Source of the DNA: Mucilaginibacter lappiensis | Lineage (GTDB): Bacteria > Bacteroidota > Bacteroidia > Sphingobacteriales > Sphingobacteriaceae | Direction of reading: 5' to 3' | Length of the DNA stretch: 64,000 nucleotides | Assembly: GCF_900155965.1 (NCBI RefSeq) | Contig: NZ_FTMG01000003.1 | Span: 434,001-498,000 of the forward strand | Shown: positions 8,264 through 18,077 of the stretch, piece after piece | Layout: each line of letters starts with the position of its first letter | Position numbering within the stretch: the first letter of the stretch is position 1 | Translations under genes and position numbers: made by a program | Notes under the pieces: generated by a model | Database searches by the model: none | Seen by the model: the letters and a program-made list of their open reading frames with translations, nothing else | Told to the model about the DNA's origin: nothing

Positions 8264-9751
8264 ATGAATAAAATACATTTTAATATAAAACGCAACCTTT
8301 CCGTTGTAATCGCGGGTATGTTATTTTTATCTTTAAGCGCCCATGCGCAAAATGGTAAACGGAAACCCAAATCGTTCCCCGTTCCGGATAATATCCCGGA
8401 TACCAATAAAGTTGGCTTTCCTGTTATGCCCAATGCTACAAACCCAGGCAACGGTGGCGATCAGTATCTAACATTGAAACAGTGTATCGATTACGCTTTG
8501 ATCCATCAGCCAGCGCTGAATAAATCGCTGATCAATGTCGATATCGCCAAAACAACCAACGCTATTAATTTATCGGCTTGGTTGCCGCAGGCCAATGCCA
8601 ATGGCAATCTCATCCATTATATACAGCAGTCCAATGCCAATATTTCAACAGGTGTAGGTACTGGCGGTAGCACCACAGGCAGTACAGGTACAAGCACCGG
8701 CTCAACCAGTAATGTCCGGTCAAGTTATTCCAATACATTTATCCCTGAACTGGCCATTACACAGGCCATAGTAAGTCCTAATTTATTATATGCGGCTAAA
8801 ACTGCCCCCCTGCTGGTTAAACAGGCCCAGCAAATAACCGATAGTACTAAAATATACCTGGTATCGGCAGTGAGCAAGTCGTTCTATAACGTATTGCTTA
8901 CCTTGCAGCAGATCAACGTTTTAAAAGAAGACACCACCCGCCTGGGTAAAAATCTTCGTGATACCTATCATCAATACAAAGGAGGGATTGTAGACGAAAC
9001 AGATTATCTGCAGGCCACTATTACCCTCAACAATTCCAGGGCTCAGCTCAAACAGGCCAACGAGAACATTGTCCCTCAATATGCAGCATTAAAACAGCTC
9101 ATGGGTTACGAGCCCGCCAAGGATTTCAATGTAAGTATCGACACGGTACAAATGATGAATGACATCCAGATCGATACTACACGGCAATTAGAATATGAAA
9201 AACGTATAGAGTATCAACAGATCAAAACCCGGAAAGATCTGCAACTTCAATTAAGCAGCTATTACAGGTATCAGTTTTTACCCACTGTATCCGGATTTTT
9301 TAACTACAGCGCTCAGTTCGCGAACAATAATTTTCCGAGTCTCTTATCCAAAGCCTACCCAAGTTCGTTGGTGGGCCTATCGATCAGCATACCCATATTT
9401 ACCGGTTTTGCCCGTTTGCATAATTTGCACAAATCGCATTTACAAGAGCAACTGATTGGTTGGGACGAAGCAGATTTGAAACTGCAATTACATAAAGAGT
9501 ACGCCACCGGATTAGCCGATTACAGAAGTAACCTTTACAACTTTAATATTCAGCAAAAAAATGTGGCCATGGCCAAACGGGTTTACTTTGTGGTCGACCT
9601 CCAATACAAACAGGGCATTGTGGCTTACCTGAATGTTATAACCGCCGAAACGAACTTAATTACCGCAGAAATAAATTACACCAACGCGCTGTTCCAGCTG
9701 CTTTCGAGCAAAATTGATCTGGAAAAAGCAATGGGAGATATTACTTATTAA
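8264..9751 (+). CDS. TolC-family outer-membrane efflux protein
   Basis: A 495-aa protein with a signal peptide ending LSLSAHAQ. The mature part starts with 'LTLKQCIDYALIHQPALNKSLINVDIAK', the standard first helix of outer-membrane efflux proteins, has a Gly/Ser/Thr-rich loop (about residues 130-150), repeats long amphipathic helices, and ends with 'AYLNVITAETNLITAEINYTNALFQLLSSKIDLEKAMG', the second TolC repeat. It forms the trimeric outer-membrane channel of the tripartite pump encoded by the next three genes, with 17 bp to the adaptor gene. Confidence 0.93.
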   Translation: MNKIHFNIKRNLSVVIAGMLFLSLSAHAQNGKRKPKSFPVPDNIPDTNKVGFPVMPNATNPGNGGDQYLTLKQCIDYALIHQPALNKSLINVDIAKTTNAINLSAWLPQANANGNLIHYIQQSNANISTGVGTGGSTTGSTGTSTGSTSNVRSSYSNTFIPELAITQAIVSPNLLYAAKTAPLLVKQAQQITDSTKIYLVSAVSKSFYNVLLTLQQINVLKEDTTRLGKNLRDTYHQYKGGIVDETDYLQATITLNNSRAQLKQANENIVPQYAALKQLMGYEPAKDFNVSIDTVQMMNDIQIDTTRQLEYEKRIEYQQIKTRKDLQLQLSSYYRYQFLPTVSGFFNYSAQFANNNFPSLLSKAYPSSLVGLSISIPIFTGFARLHNLHKSHLQEQLIGWDEADLKLQLHKEYATGLADYRSNLYNFNIQQKNVAMAKRVYFVVDLQYKQGIVAYLNVITAETNLITAEINYTNALFQLLSSKIDLEKAMGDITY

Positions 9752-9768
9752 TATAAAAAACAAACTCA

Positions 9769-10953
9769 ATGAAAAGAGTATTTTTAAATGCCATTTTTAT
9801 AAGCCTTATTATTCTGGCAGCGTGCAATAAAAAGCAACCACCCGTTAATTCTGAAATTCCAGTTAACCTATTTAAGGTTAAGGAGAAGCATGTGTTGTAT
9901 TACGATCAATACCCTTCAACCACCGCCGCGCTGAGCCAGGTTACACTGCTTCCGCAGGTTCAGGGTGCCGTAACAGGTATATTTTTTACTGAAGGTACTC
10001 ATGTAAAAAAAGGTCAGAAGTTATACGAAATCGACAGACGTATATACCAGGACAGCTATGATGCCGCGGTAGCAAACCGCAAGGTAACCGAAGGTACTTT
10101 GGTACAGTCGCAGCAAGATGCCGACCGTTATGAATATTTAAATAAGTATAACGCGGTTGCCAAACAGCTTTACGATCACGCGGTAATTACGCTGCAAAAT
10201 TCACAAAGCCAGGTTAAATCGGCAGACCAAGCTGTAAAAACAGCCAAAACAAACTTAAACTACGCTACGGTATATGCGCCTTTTGACGGCACCATAGGTT
10301 TTAGCCAGGTAAAACTGGGTAATGTGGTTACAAGCGGATCAACAATATTGAATACTATATCTACCGATGATCCGATGGCTGTTGATTTTGTGATCAACGA
10401 AAAACAACTACCCCGTTTTGAATTGCTACAGCAAAACAAACATCAAACTACCGATTCGCTTTTCACCATTTTACTGGCCGACAACTCACTTTACCCGGTA
10501 AACGGAAAAATTTCGGTTATAGATCGTGCGGTTAATTCGCAAACAGGCTCAATTACTATCAGGTTGGTGTTTCCAAATCCCAAAGGTATGCTTAGGGTGG
10601 GCATGAGCTGCGTGGTACGGGTTCACAACCAGGAGAAAGGTCCGCAGTTGTTGGTTCCTGGCAAAGCTGTGGTTGAGCAAATGGGCGAATACTTTGTGTA
10701 TACCGCGAAGGATAGCTTGATGAATAATCCTAAAGCCGGCGCCGATTCCGCTATAAAAAAGGTAAAGAAACTGGTAGCCGTACAGAAAAAGGTTATGGTT
10801 GGTCAGACCATTGGGCCTAACATGATCATTAAAAGCGGTATTAATAGCGGTGAACGGATTGTGGTTGACGGTGTGCAGCTATTACATGATGGCGCGCGGA
10901 TCACAACTGCTAATAAGATTGCACCATCAGCAGGTGGTAAGGGCGGACGTTAA
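9769..10953 (+). CDS. RND efflux periplasmic adaptor (membrane fusion lipoprotein)
   Basis: A 394-aa protein with a lipobox (LIILAACNKK) that anchors it in the inner membrane. The order of parts is typical of AcrA/MexA: biotinyl-lipoyl half-motifs ('LLPQVQGAVTGIFFTEGTHVKKGQKLYEID', 'NLNYATVYAPFDGTIGFSQVKLGNVV') flanking a helical hairpin (about residues 95-160), a beta-barrel domain and a membrane-proximal domain ending 'GERIVVDGVQLLHDGARI'. It links the TolC channel to the RND permease. The gene lies between the two in one operon. Confidence 0.93.
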   Translation: MKRVFLNAIFISLIILAACNKKQPPVNSEIPVNLFKVKEKHVLYYDQYPSTTAALSQVTLLPQVQGAVTGIFFTEGTHVKKGQKLYEIDRRIYQDSYDAAVANRKVTEGTLVQSQQDADRYEYLNKYNAVAKQLYDHAVITLQNSQSQVKSADQAVKTAKTNLNYATVYAPFDGTIGFSQVKLGNVVTSGSTILNTISTDDPMAVDFVINEKQLPRFELLQQNKHQTTDSLFTILLADNSLYPVNGKISVIDRAVNSQTGSITIRLVFPNPKGMLRVGMSCVVRVHNQEKGPQLLVPGKAVVEQMGEYFVYTAKDSLMNNPKAGADSAIKKVKKLVAVQKKVMVGQTIGPNMIIKSGINSGERIVVDGVQLLHDGARITTANKIAPSAGGKGGR

Positions 10954-11000
10954 CAGCGTCGCTAAAAAACACAATCTGAAATTTTTAGAAAAAGTATTGT

Positions 11001-14000
11001 ATGATTGCTAATACCTTCATTAAAAGACCTGTAACTGCTATAGTTATATCTATTGTACTGATTATTACCGGTACAGTGAGTATACTGCTTTTACCGATAG
11101 ATCAATATCCGGATATTACGCCGCCTATTGTACAGGTGAACGGTCAGTTTACCGGTGCCGATGCGCAAACCGTTGAACAAACCGTAGCCACCCCTATTGA
11201 AGAACAGGTAAACGGAACTCCAGGCATGGAATATATGCAAAGTAATAACACCAATAACGGGCAAATGAGCATGAATGTGACCTTTAAAATGGGAACAGAC
11301 ATTGACGTTGCCGCACTTGATGTTCAAAACAGGGTGAGTATTGCTACTCCCCTATTACCGGCCGTAGTAAGCCGGCTTGGGCTTACCGTACGTGCGGTTA
11401 ACCCCAGTATGCTGATGATGGTAGCCATTTATGCTCCAAAAGGAACGCATAACATCACCTTTCTGGATAACTATACCAACATTTTTATACAGGACGCTTT
11501 ATTACGCGTACCCGGTGTAGGCAGTATCAACCGTTTTACGGATGATTTCAGTATGCGTATCTGGATGAATCCGGATAAAATGGCGGCTTATAGCTTAACA
11601 CCGCAGGACGTGATCACCGCCCTGAATGCACAAAATGTGCAGGTAGCAGCCGGTACAGCCGGTGTGCCGCCACAGGCATCAAGTCAGACCTATGAGTTGG
11701 GTATCCTGGTGAACGGGCGGCTAAGCAAAGTATCTGAATTTGAAAAAGTTATTGTAAAAACGGTACCGGCAACAGGTCAACTGGTTTATTTGAAAGATGT
11801 TGCCCGAGTTGAATTAGGAAAATTTACTTTTTCAAGTAACTCCTTTGTCGATGGGCATAAAGCATCCTATCTGCAAATTTACCAGGCGCCAGGCAGTAAC
11901 GCTTTGGAAACAGCCAATGGTGTATACGCAGCTCTGGCCAAATTAAAAACCAACTTCCCTTCAGATGTAGAATACCGCGTACCTTTTGAGTCAGTTACTG
12001 TAGTTAAAGTTTCTATGGAAGATGTGGTAGGAACGCTATTAAAAACCCTGGCATTAGTTGCTGTTGTAGTATACGTTTTCCTACAAAACTGGCGATCAAC
12101 ATTGATCCCGGTGTTGGCAATCCCCGTATCTATTTTTGGTACATTTTGCTTTTTTATTCCCTTAGGCTTTACCATCAATACCCTGACCATGTTTGGTTTT
12201 GTACTGGCCATAGGTATTGTAGTGGATGATGCCATTATCGTGGTGGAAGCCGTGCAGCATTATATTGACCATGATGGCATGTCGGCTAAAGAGGCTACCT
12301 ACCAGGCCATGAAAGATATCTCGGCGCCGGTAATTGCCATCGCGTTGATATTAGCTGCGGTGTTTGTTCCGGTAGGTTTTATTCCGGGTATTGTGGGGCG
12401 TTTATACCAGCAATTTGCTATTACCATCGCCATATCGGTGATCATATCAGCTTTTATAGCGCTTTCTTTAACCCCAGCGCTGTGTACCCTGCTATTAAAA
12501 CCATCGCATATTGATAAAGAAGCAAAAGGCATTAACAAATTGTTCTTTAAGTTCAACAGTTGGTTTGAACGCGTAACAGCCAGTTATACCGAAGGGGTAA
12601 GAAAAAGTATTAAAGCATCCCGCTTTGTGGTGATCATTTTGGTGTGTATTTGTGTTGGCACTTACTTCTTATTTCAGAATAAACCATCGGGCTTTATTCC
12701 GTCCGAGGATGATGGCAACCTGTATGTGACTTTCCAGTTGCCGCCGGCGTCTTCTACGGCTGCCTCCGTTGATGTGATGTCTAAACTCATGAAAGTTATC
12801 GGATCTACGCCGGGTGTAGCCCACTATGCTGCCCTCTCGGGTCTCAACGTGGTAACTAACGCCAGTAACTCCAACAACGGTACTATTTATTGCCAGCTTG
12901 CCCCCTGGGATGAGCGTAGCAAAACTACCGAGCAGGTACCCGGAATTATTGGTGAGTTGCAAAAACGTATTGCCGATGCCGGTATAAGAGATGCCAACGT
13001 AGAAGTTATACAACCATCGCCTCTTCCGGGTATTGGCACAACTGTAGGCTTTAGTCTCCAGATTGAGCAGCGTAACACCAGCGATAACCTACAGGATTTT
13101 GAAAAAGTAGTGAAAAACTTTGTGGCCGAGGCTAATAAAAACCCAGTAATAAGCAAGGCATTCAGCTTTTACACCGCACATACACCCAACTATAGTTTAA
13201 CGGTAGATCGGGAGAAATGCGAAAAATTAGGTGTAAATGTGGCTGATGTGTTCACCACTATCCAGGCTTATATGGGTAGCCTTTACATCAATGATTTTAC
13301 TACCTACAACAGAACATTTCACGTGGTGGTACAGGCTGATACAGCCTTTAGAAAAGTAGTATCTAATATGGATAAATACTATGTGCGTAATCAAGCAGGT
13401 GACATGGTTCCATTAGGTACACTCATCAGTTATAAACCTGTTGACGCGCCGCCGCTGATATCGCACTTTAACATTTTCCGCACTGCGGAGGTCGATGGAT
13501 CTTCGGCCCCGGGACATAGCAGTGGCGAAGCTATTGCCGCCATGCAGGATCTGGCCAAAAGGATTTTACCACAAGGTTATGAGTACGAGTTTTCGGGTTT
13601 GAGTTATGAGGAAATAAAGGCTGGTTCAACCACTATTTATATATTCATGTTTTCTATCACCTTTGTATTCTTGTTCCTGGCAGCGTTGTATGAAAGCTGG
13701 TCAGTTCCTTTTTCCGTGCTGCTGGCAGTACCGGTAGGTGCCATGGGTGCAATTCTGGCCCTAATAATGGTGCCGAGTTTAACCAATAACGTATACGCTC
13801 AAATTGGTCTCATCACCTTAATCGGTCTTGCCGCCAAAAACGCGATCCTGATTGTGGAGTTTGCCAAAGTAAGGGTAGATATGGGTGAAGAGCTGATCAA
13901 ATCAACATTGGAAGCAGTGAGCCTTCGTTTACGCCCCATCATCATGACCTCACTTGCTTTTGTTTTGGGGGTATTGCCTTTAGTATTGGCAACAGGTGCT

Positions 14001-14252
14001 GGCGCGGTAGCACGAAGGACTATCGGTTTTACCGTTTTAGGTGGCATGATCGCGGCCTCAACACTGGCCATATTTATTGTCCCTGTACTTTTTGTTCTCA
14101 TAACCCGCTTCTCCTACGGTAAAGAAAAGTTGGAATATTTACAGGCCCACAAAGAAAACCTGCGTGAAAAAGCAAGGAAAGTTGAAGCTCAGAACATTGA
14201 TCCGGAACTGGAATATGAGATTGCCAAATCCCGTGAATTACATAAAAGCTAA
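11001..14252 (+). CDS. RND efflux permease, HAE1 family, first of a tandem pair
   Basis: A 1083-aa inner-membrane proton-driven pump. N-terminal 'MIANTFIKRPVTAIVISIVL', periplasmic porter loops, TM4 with the double Asp motif 'GIVVDDAIIVVEAVQ' required for proton relay, and the second-half motif 'GLAAKNAILIVEFAK'. It has the expected 12 membrane segments and the AcrB-like length. It ends 5 bp before a second, closely similar permease. Substrates of HAE1 pumps are usually hydrophobic or amphiphilic drugs, dyes and detergents; which ones here cannot be read from the sequence. Confidence 0.95.
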   Translation: MIANTFIKRPVTAIVISIVLIITGTVSILLLPIDQYPDITPPIVQVNGQFTGADAQTVEQTVATPIEEQVNGTPGMEYMQSNNTNNGQMSMNVTFKMGTDIDVAALDVQNRVSIATPLLPAVVSRLGLTVRAVNPSMLMMVAIYAPKGTHNITFLDNYTNIFIQDALLRVPGVGSINRFTDDFSMRIWMNPDKMAAYSLTPQDVITALNAQNVQVAAGTAGVPPQASSQTYELGILVNGRLSKVSEFEKVIVKTVPATGQLVYLKDVARVELGKFTFSSNSFVDGHKASYLQIYQAPGSNALETANGVYAALAKLKTNFPSDVEYRVPFESVTVVKVSMEDVVGTLLKTLALVAVVVYVFLQNWRSTLIPVLAIPVSIFGTFCFFIPLGFTINTLTMFGFVLAIGIVVDDAIIVVEAVQHYIDHDGMSAKEATYQAMKDISAPVIAIALILAAVFVPVGFIPGIVGRLYQQFAITIAISVIISAFIALSLTPALCTLLLKPSHIDKEAKGINKLFFKFNSWFERVTASYTEGVRKSIKASRFVVIILVCICVGTYFLFQNKPSGFIPSEDDGNLYVTFQLPPASSTAASVDVMSKLMKVIGSTPGVAHYAALSGLNVVTNASNSNNGTIYCQLAPWDERSKTTEQVPGIIGELQKRIADAGIRDANVEVIQPSPLPGIGTTVGFSLQIEQRNTSDNLQDFEKVVKNFVAEANKNPVISKAFSFYTAHTPNYSLTVDREKCEKLGVNVADVFTTIQAYMGSLYINDFTTYNRTFHVVVQADTAFRKVVSNMDKYYVRNQAGDMVPLGTLISYKPVDAPPLISHFNIFRTAEVDGSSAPGHSSGEAIAAMQDLAKRILPQGYEYEFSGLSYEEIKAGSTTIYIFMFSITFVFLFLAALYESWSVPFSVLLAVPVGAMGAILALIMVPSLTNNVYAQIGLITLIGLAAKNAILIVEFAKVRVDMGEELIKSTLEAVSLRLRPIIMTSLAFVLGVLPLVLATGAGAVARRTIGFTVLGGMIAASTLAIFIVPVLFVLITRFSYGKEKLEYLQAHKENLREKARKVEAQNIDPELEYEIAKSRELHKS

Positions 14253-14257
14253 CAAGG

Positions 14258-17200
14258 ATGGTTTCAAATACATTTATAAAAAGGCCGGTAACCGCTATTG
14301 TTATATCATTGGTACTAATGATAGCGGGATTGATCTGCCTTTTCAATCTGGCGGTTGACCAATATCCTAATATATCACCGCCAAGCGTGTCGGTAAACGG
14401 ATCGTATACCGGCGCGGATGCTCAAACAGTTGAGCAAAATTTAGCTACCCCCATTGAGGAACAGGTAAATGGCACACCGGGCATGGAATATATGACCAGT
14501 ACCAACACCAACAGTGGCAGCATGGGTATAAGAGTAACCTTTAAAATAGGCACCAACGTACACATCGCAGCACTTAACGTTCAGAACAGGGTTGGCATAG
14601 CCACGCCCTTATTACCTTCGGTTGTAAGTAAACTGGGCCTAACGGTACGTGCAAGTAACCCCGATCAATTAATGTTGGTCGCGATTTACTCACCTAAACA
14701 TACGCACAGCATTACCTTCCTGGATAACTATACGAATACCTTTATTCAGGATGCCATACTCCGTGTTCCTGGTGTGGGCGATGTTAGTGCACGTACTGAT
14801 AATTTCAGTATGCGCATTTGGCTCAATCCGGATAAAATGGCATCTTACAGTTTAACGCCCGCAGATGTTACAGCTGCACTGGATGCTCAGAATGTTTATG
14901 TTGCCGCAGGTTCTGCCGGAGCTCCGCCTCAACAATCGTCACAAACTTTTGAAACAGGAATTTTGGTGAATGGGATGCTGAGTAAAGTTTCGGACTACGA
15001 AAAAATTGTAGTGAAAAGCATCCCCGGAACCGGGCAACTAGTTTACCTCAAAGATGTGGCCAGGGTTGAATTGGGTAAATTCACTTTCTCCAGCAACGCG
15101 TTTGTTGACGGAAACCGGGCATCAACCATACAGGTATATCAATCGCCGGGAAGTAACGCGTTACAAACCGCCGAGAATGTTTACGCGGCGCTTGCCAAAC
15201 TAAAAAAATCCTTCCCAAAAGATGTGGATTATGTGGTGCCTTTTGAATCGATAACCATCATTAAGGTATCCATGCAGGAGGTAATAGGCACTTTGATTAA
15301 AGCCTTAGCTTTAGTGGCCATTGTGGTATTCTTGTTCCTTCAAAACTGGCGCTCAACGTTGATCCCTATACTGGCCATCCCGGTATCCATTCTGGCAACG
15401 TTTATATTCTTCATACCGTTAGGATTTACCATAAACACCCTAACCATGTTCGGTTTTGTGCTGGCCATTGGTATTGTGGTGGATGACGCCATTATTGTGG
15501 TAGAGGCGGTACAGCATTATATAGATGAAAAGGGGTTGTCTCCTAAGGAAGCTACCTATCAGGCCATGAAGGAGATCGCGGCACCGGTAATTGCGATAGC
15601 ATTGATCCTGGCATCGGTATTTGTACCGGTGGGCTTTATTCCGGGTATTGTTGGCCGTTTATATCAGCAATTTGCCATCACCATCGCCATATCGGTTATG
15701 CTTTCGGCATTTGTTGCATTATCATTAACACCTGCCCTTTGTACTTTGCTGTTAAGGCCAACTCCCCCAGTAACCGAAAAATCAAACTGGCTCACCAAAT
15801 TCTTTGATGCTTTTAACAAGAGATTTGAAAAAATCACCCTGAAATATACCAACGGTGTTCACCGCAGTATTAAAGGGGCCCGGTATATTGTGATCATACT
15901 GGTGTGTATTTGCGTAGGTACCTATCTCATGTTCAGGATTAAACCATCTGGATTTGTGCCGGCAGAAGACGGTGGGCGTTTATATGTAACCTACCAACTA
16001 CCAGAGGCTTCATCAACTATTCAATCAGTTAATGTGATGGAGAAGCTGATGAAAATAGTAGCGTCAACACCTGGTATATTGCATTATACGGCCATATCTG
16101 GTTTTAATATACTTAATGGTGGGGCCAACTCCAATAACGGATCCATGTTTTGTATGCTTACCCCCTGGGATGATCGTACTACCCCGAATACGCGGGTACC
16201 TGGGCTCATGAATGTGATCAAACAAAAGATCGCCAAAGCGGGCATCAAAAATGCTAACGTAGTGGTAGCACAACCCCCGCCCATCAGGGGTATAGGTCAG
16301 GCGGCCGGCTTCAGTATGCAAATTGAGCAGGGAAATACCACCGACGATATTTATGCTTTTGAAAAAGTGGTTAAAAAGTTTGTGGCAGCAGCAAAGGCCA
16401 ATCCTGCCACAGCAGGCGCTTATAGCTACTTTTCGGCACATACGCCAAGCTACGAGCTTAACGTTGACCGCGAGAAATGCGAAAAGCTGGGCATCAATAT
16501 TTCGGATGTTTTCTCAACCATGCAGGCCTATATGGGTAGTTTATTTGTCAACAACTTTACCTTATATAACCGAACCTACCACGTAGTTGTGCAAGCGGAT
16601 ACTGCTTATCGTGCACTTATATCCAACATGAACAAATACTATGTGCGTAATTCTGTTGGACAAATGCTGCCATTAAGTACCGTGATCAGCTACAAACCTA
16701 TAGTGGCAGCCCCGCTTATAACGCACTTTAATATCTTCCGCTCGGCCGAAGTTGATGGTTCTATACCTCCGGGCTACAGCAGCGGTCAGGCTATTGAAGC
16801 GTTAAAAGCATTAGCGACAAAAACGTTACCGCGCGGTTATACCTATGAATTTTCGGGCTTAAGTTATGAGGAGATCAAGGCGGGTTCAACCACCATTTAT
16901 ATCTTTCTCTTTTCTATCGTTTTTGTATTTCTGTTCCTGGCCGCGTTGTACGAAAGCTGGTCGGTACCTTTTTCGGTAATGCTTGCGGTTCCCATCAGTG
17001 CCTTTGGTGCCATCCTGGCGCTTACTGTTGTGCCTACGGTCACCAATAACGTATATGCCCAAATAGGATTGATCACATTGATTGGTCTTTCGGCAAAAAA
17101 CGCGATCCTCATCGTTGAATTTGCTAAAATAAGGGTCGACCGTGGAGAGGAATTGATCAAATCGACACTGGAAGCTGTACGTCTGCGTTTGCGTCCCATC

Positions 17201-17542
17201 ATTATGACCTCTCTGGCATTTATTTTAGGTGTATTACCGCTTGTTTTGGCAACAGGCGCCGGCGCCGAATCAAGGAATACTATCGGGATTACCGTTTTAG
17301 GGGGGATGATAGCATCGTCAACCATTTCCATATTTATTGTGCCTGTGCTCTTTGTGTTATTTACCCGTTTCTCTTACGGCAAAAAACAACTGGCTTATTT
17401 GCAGGAGCATCATGAAGAATTAATGGAAAAGGCCCGAAAAGTAGAGGCCCAGAATATTGATCCCGAACTGGAATACGATATTGCCGAAGCTAATGAAAAA
17501 CACAATTCCGAAAAGCAGGCAGCAAACGACCATAACAAATAG
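14258..17542 (+). CDS. RND efflux permease, HAE1 family, second of a tandem pair
   Basis: A 1094-aa sister of the preceding permease: the two align from the first residue (NTFIKRPVTAIVIS) to the C-terminal 'KARKVEAQNIDPELEY', with most residues identical by eye, so the pair arose by tandem duplication. The proton-relay 'VVDDAIIVVE' and 'GLSAKNAILIVEF' motifs are kept. Differences cluster in the periplasmic porter loops, where substrates are handled. Co-transcribed sister permeases recall MdtB/MdtC, which work as a hetero-oligomer; whether this pair does is unknown. It is 11 bp from the MarR gene. Confidence 0.95.
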   Translation: MVSNTFIKRPVTAIVISLVLMIAGLICLFNLAVDQYPNISPPSVSVNGSYTGADAQTVEQNLATPIEEQVNGTPGMEYMTSTNTNSGSMGIRVTFKIGTNVHIAALNVQNRVGIATPLLPSVVSKLGLTVRASNPDQLMLVAIYSPKHTHSITFLDNYTNTFIQDAILRVPGVGDVSARTDNFSMRIWLNPDKMASYSLTPADVTAALDAQNVYVAAGSAGAPPQQSSQTFETGILVNGMLSKVSDYEKIVVKSIPGTGQLVYLKDVARVELGKFTFSSNAFVDGNRASTIQVYQSPGSNALQTAENVYAALAKLKKSFPKDVDYVVPFESITIIKVSMQEVIGTLIKALALVAIVVFLFLQNWRSTLIPILAIPVSILATFIFFIPLGFTINTLTMFGFVLAIGIVVDDAIIVVEAVQHYIDEKGLSPKEATYQAMKEIAAPVIAIALILASVFVPVGFIPGIVGRLYQQFAITIAISVMLSAFVALSLTPALCTLLLRPTPPVTEKSNWLTKFFDAFNKRFEKITLKYTNGVHRSIKGARYIVIILVCICVGTYLMFRIKPSGFVPAEDGGRLYVTYQLPEASSTIQSVNVMEKLMKIVASTPGILHYTAISGFNILNGGANSNNGSMFCMLTPWDDRTTPNTRVPGLMNVIKQKIAKAGIKNANVVVAQPPPIRGIGQAAGFSMQIEQGNTTDDIYAFEKVVKKFVAAAKANPATAGAYSYFSAHTPSYELNVDREKCEKLGINISDVFSTMQAYMGSLFVNNFTLYNRTYHVVVQADTAYRALISNMNKYYVRNSVGQMLPLSTVISYKPIVAAPLITHFNIFRSAEVDGSIPPGYSSGQAIEALKALATKTLPRGYTYEFSGLSYEEIKAGSTTIYIFLFSIVFVFLFLAALYESWSVPFSVMLAVPISAFGAILALTVVPTVTNNVYAQIGLITLIGLSAKNAILIVEFAKIRVDRGEELIKSTLEAVRLRLRPIIMTSLAFILGVLPLVLATGAGAESRNTIGITVLGGMIASSTISIFIVPVLFVLFTRFSYGKKQLAYLQEHHEELMEKARKVEAQNIDPELEYDIAEANEKHNSEKQAANDHNK

Positions 17543-17553
17543 CGTAGCGATCT

Positions 17554-17985
17554 ATGAAAAATACACAGCTGATATCAGAAAATTTAAGACTGATCAATTA
17601 TTTATACAATAAGAACCTTGCCAAAGAATTATCATCAATTAAGGTAAATCATCATTTTGAGGTATTGTTAATTTTGGCCCAACAAAAAGGACCGATCACC
17701 CAGAATAAATTAGCCGAATTATTACATGTTGATAAATCAAGAGTGGTGAGCATTGTTTTTTCATTGGAACAAAGAAAAATGCTGACCGTAAAAACAAACC
17801 CTGCCGACAGGCGTCAGCATTATATCTCTTTATCTCCTCATGCCTTACTGTCAATTCCTTATATCGAAAAAAAAGTAAAAGAGGTAAATGAATTGGCCAA
17901 TACCGGCATCAGCGAAGAAAAACTGGATACTTTTTTTGAAGTAGCTGAAGCGATAATGCAAAACCTGACAAAAAACAAGCACTGA
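17554..17985 (+). CDS. MarR-family transcriptional regulator of the efflux operon
   Basis: A 143-aa winged-helix protein: 'HHFEVLLILAQQKGPITQNKLAELLHVDKSRVVSIVFSLEQRKMLTVKTNPADRRQHYISLSPHA' contains the MarR recognition helix and the conserved D-x-R wing. Being the last gene of the operon, 11 bp after the second permease, it is likely an autoregulator that is released by a pump substrate. The palindrome at 8230-8244 is a candidate site. Confidence 0.88.
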   Translation: MKNTQLISENLRLINYLYNKNLAKELSSIKVNHHFEVLLILAQQKGPITQNKLAELLHVDKSRVVSIVFSLEQRKMLTVKTNPADRRQHYISLSPHALLSIPYIEKKVKEVNELANTGISEEKLDTFFEVAEAIMQNLTKNKH

Positions 17986-18077
17986 ATTTGACTATGCTTT
18001 TCATAAAAGTATAATATTTTTCAGATTGTAGTCAGGGTAATCTGCTGTTAAATGTGTCATGGTTCCAAACATCTACC

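Noticed and set aside
8668..8710. Gly/Ser/Thr-rich repeats in the TolC gene resembling a short tandem array
   Set aside because: This is an in-frame low-complexity loop of the protein, not a CRISPR or satellite array.
11091..17331. Several minus-strand frames of 60-144 codons inside the RND permease genes
   Set aside because: They are shadows of well-supported permease genes and show no family pattern.
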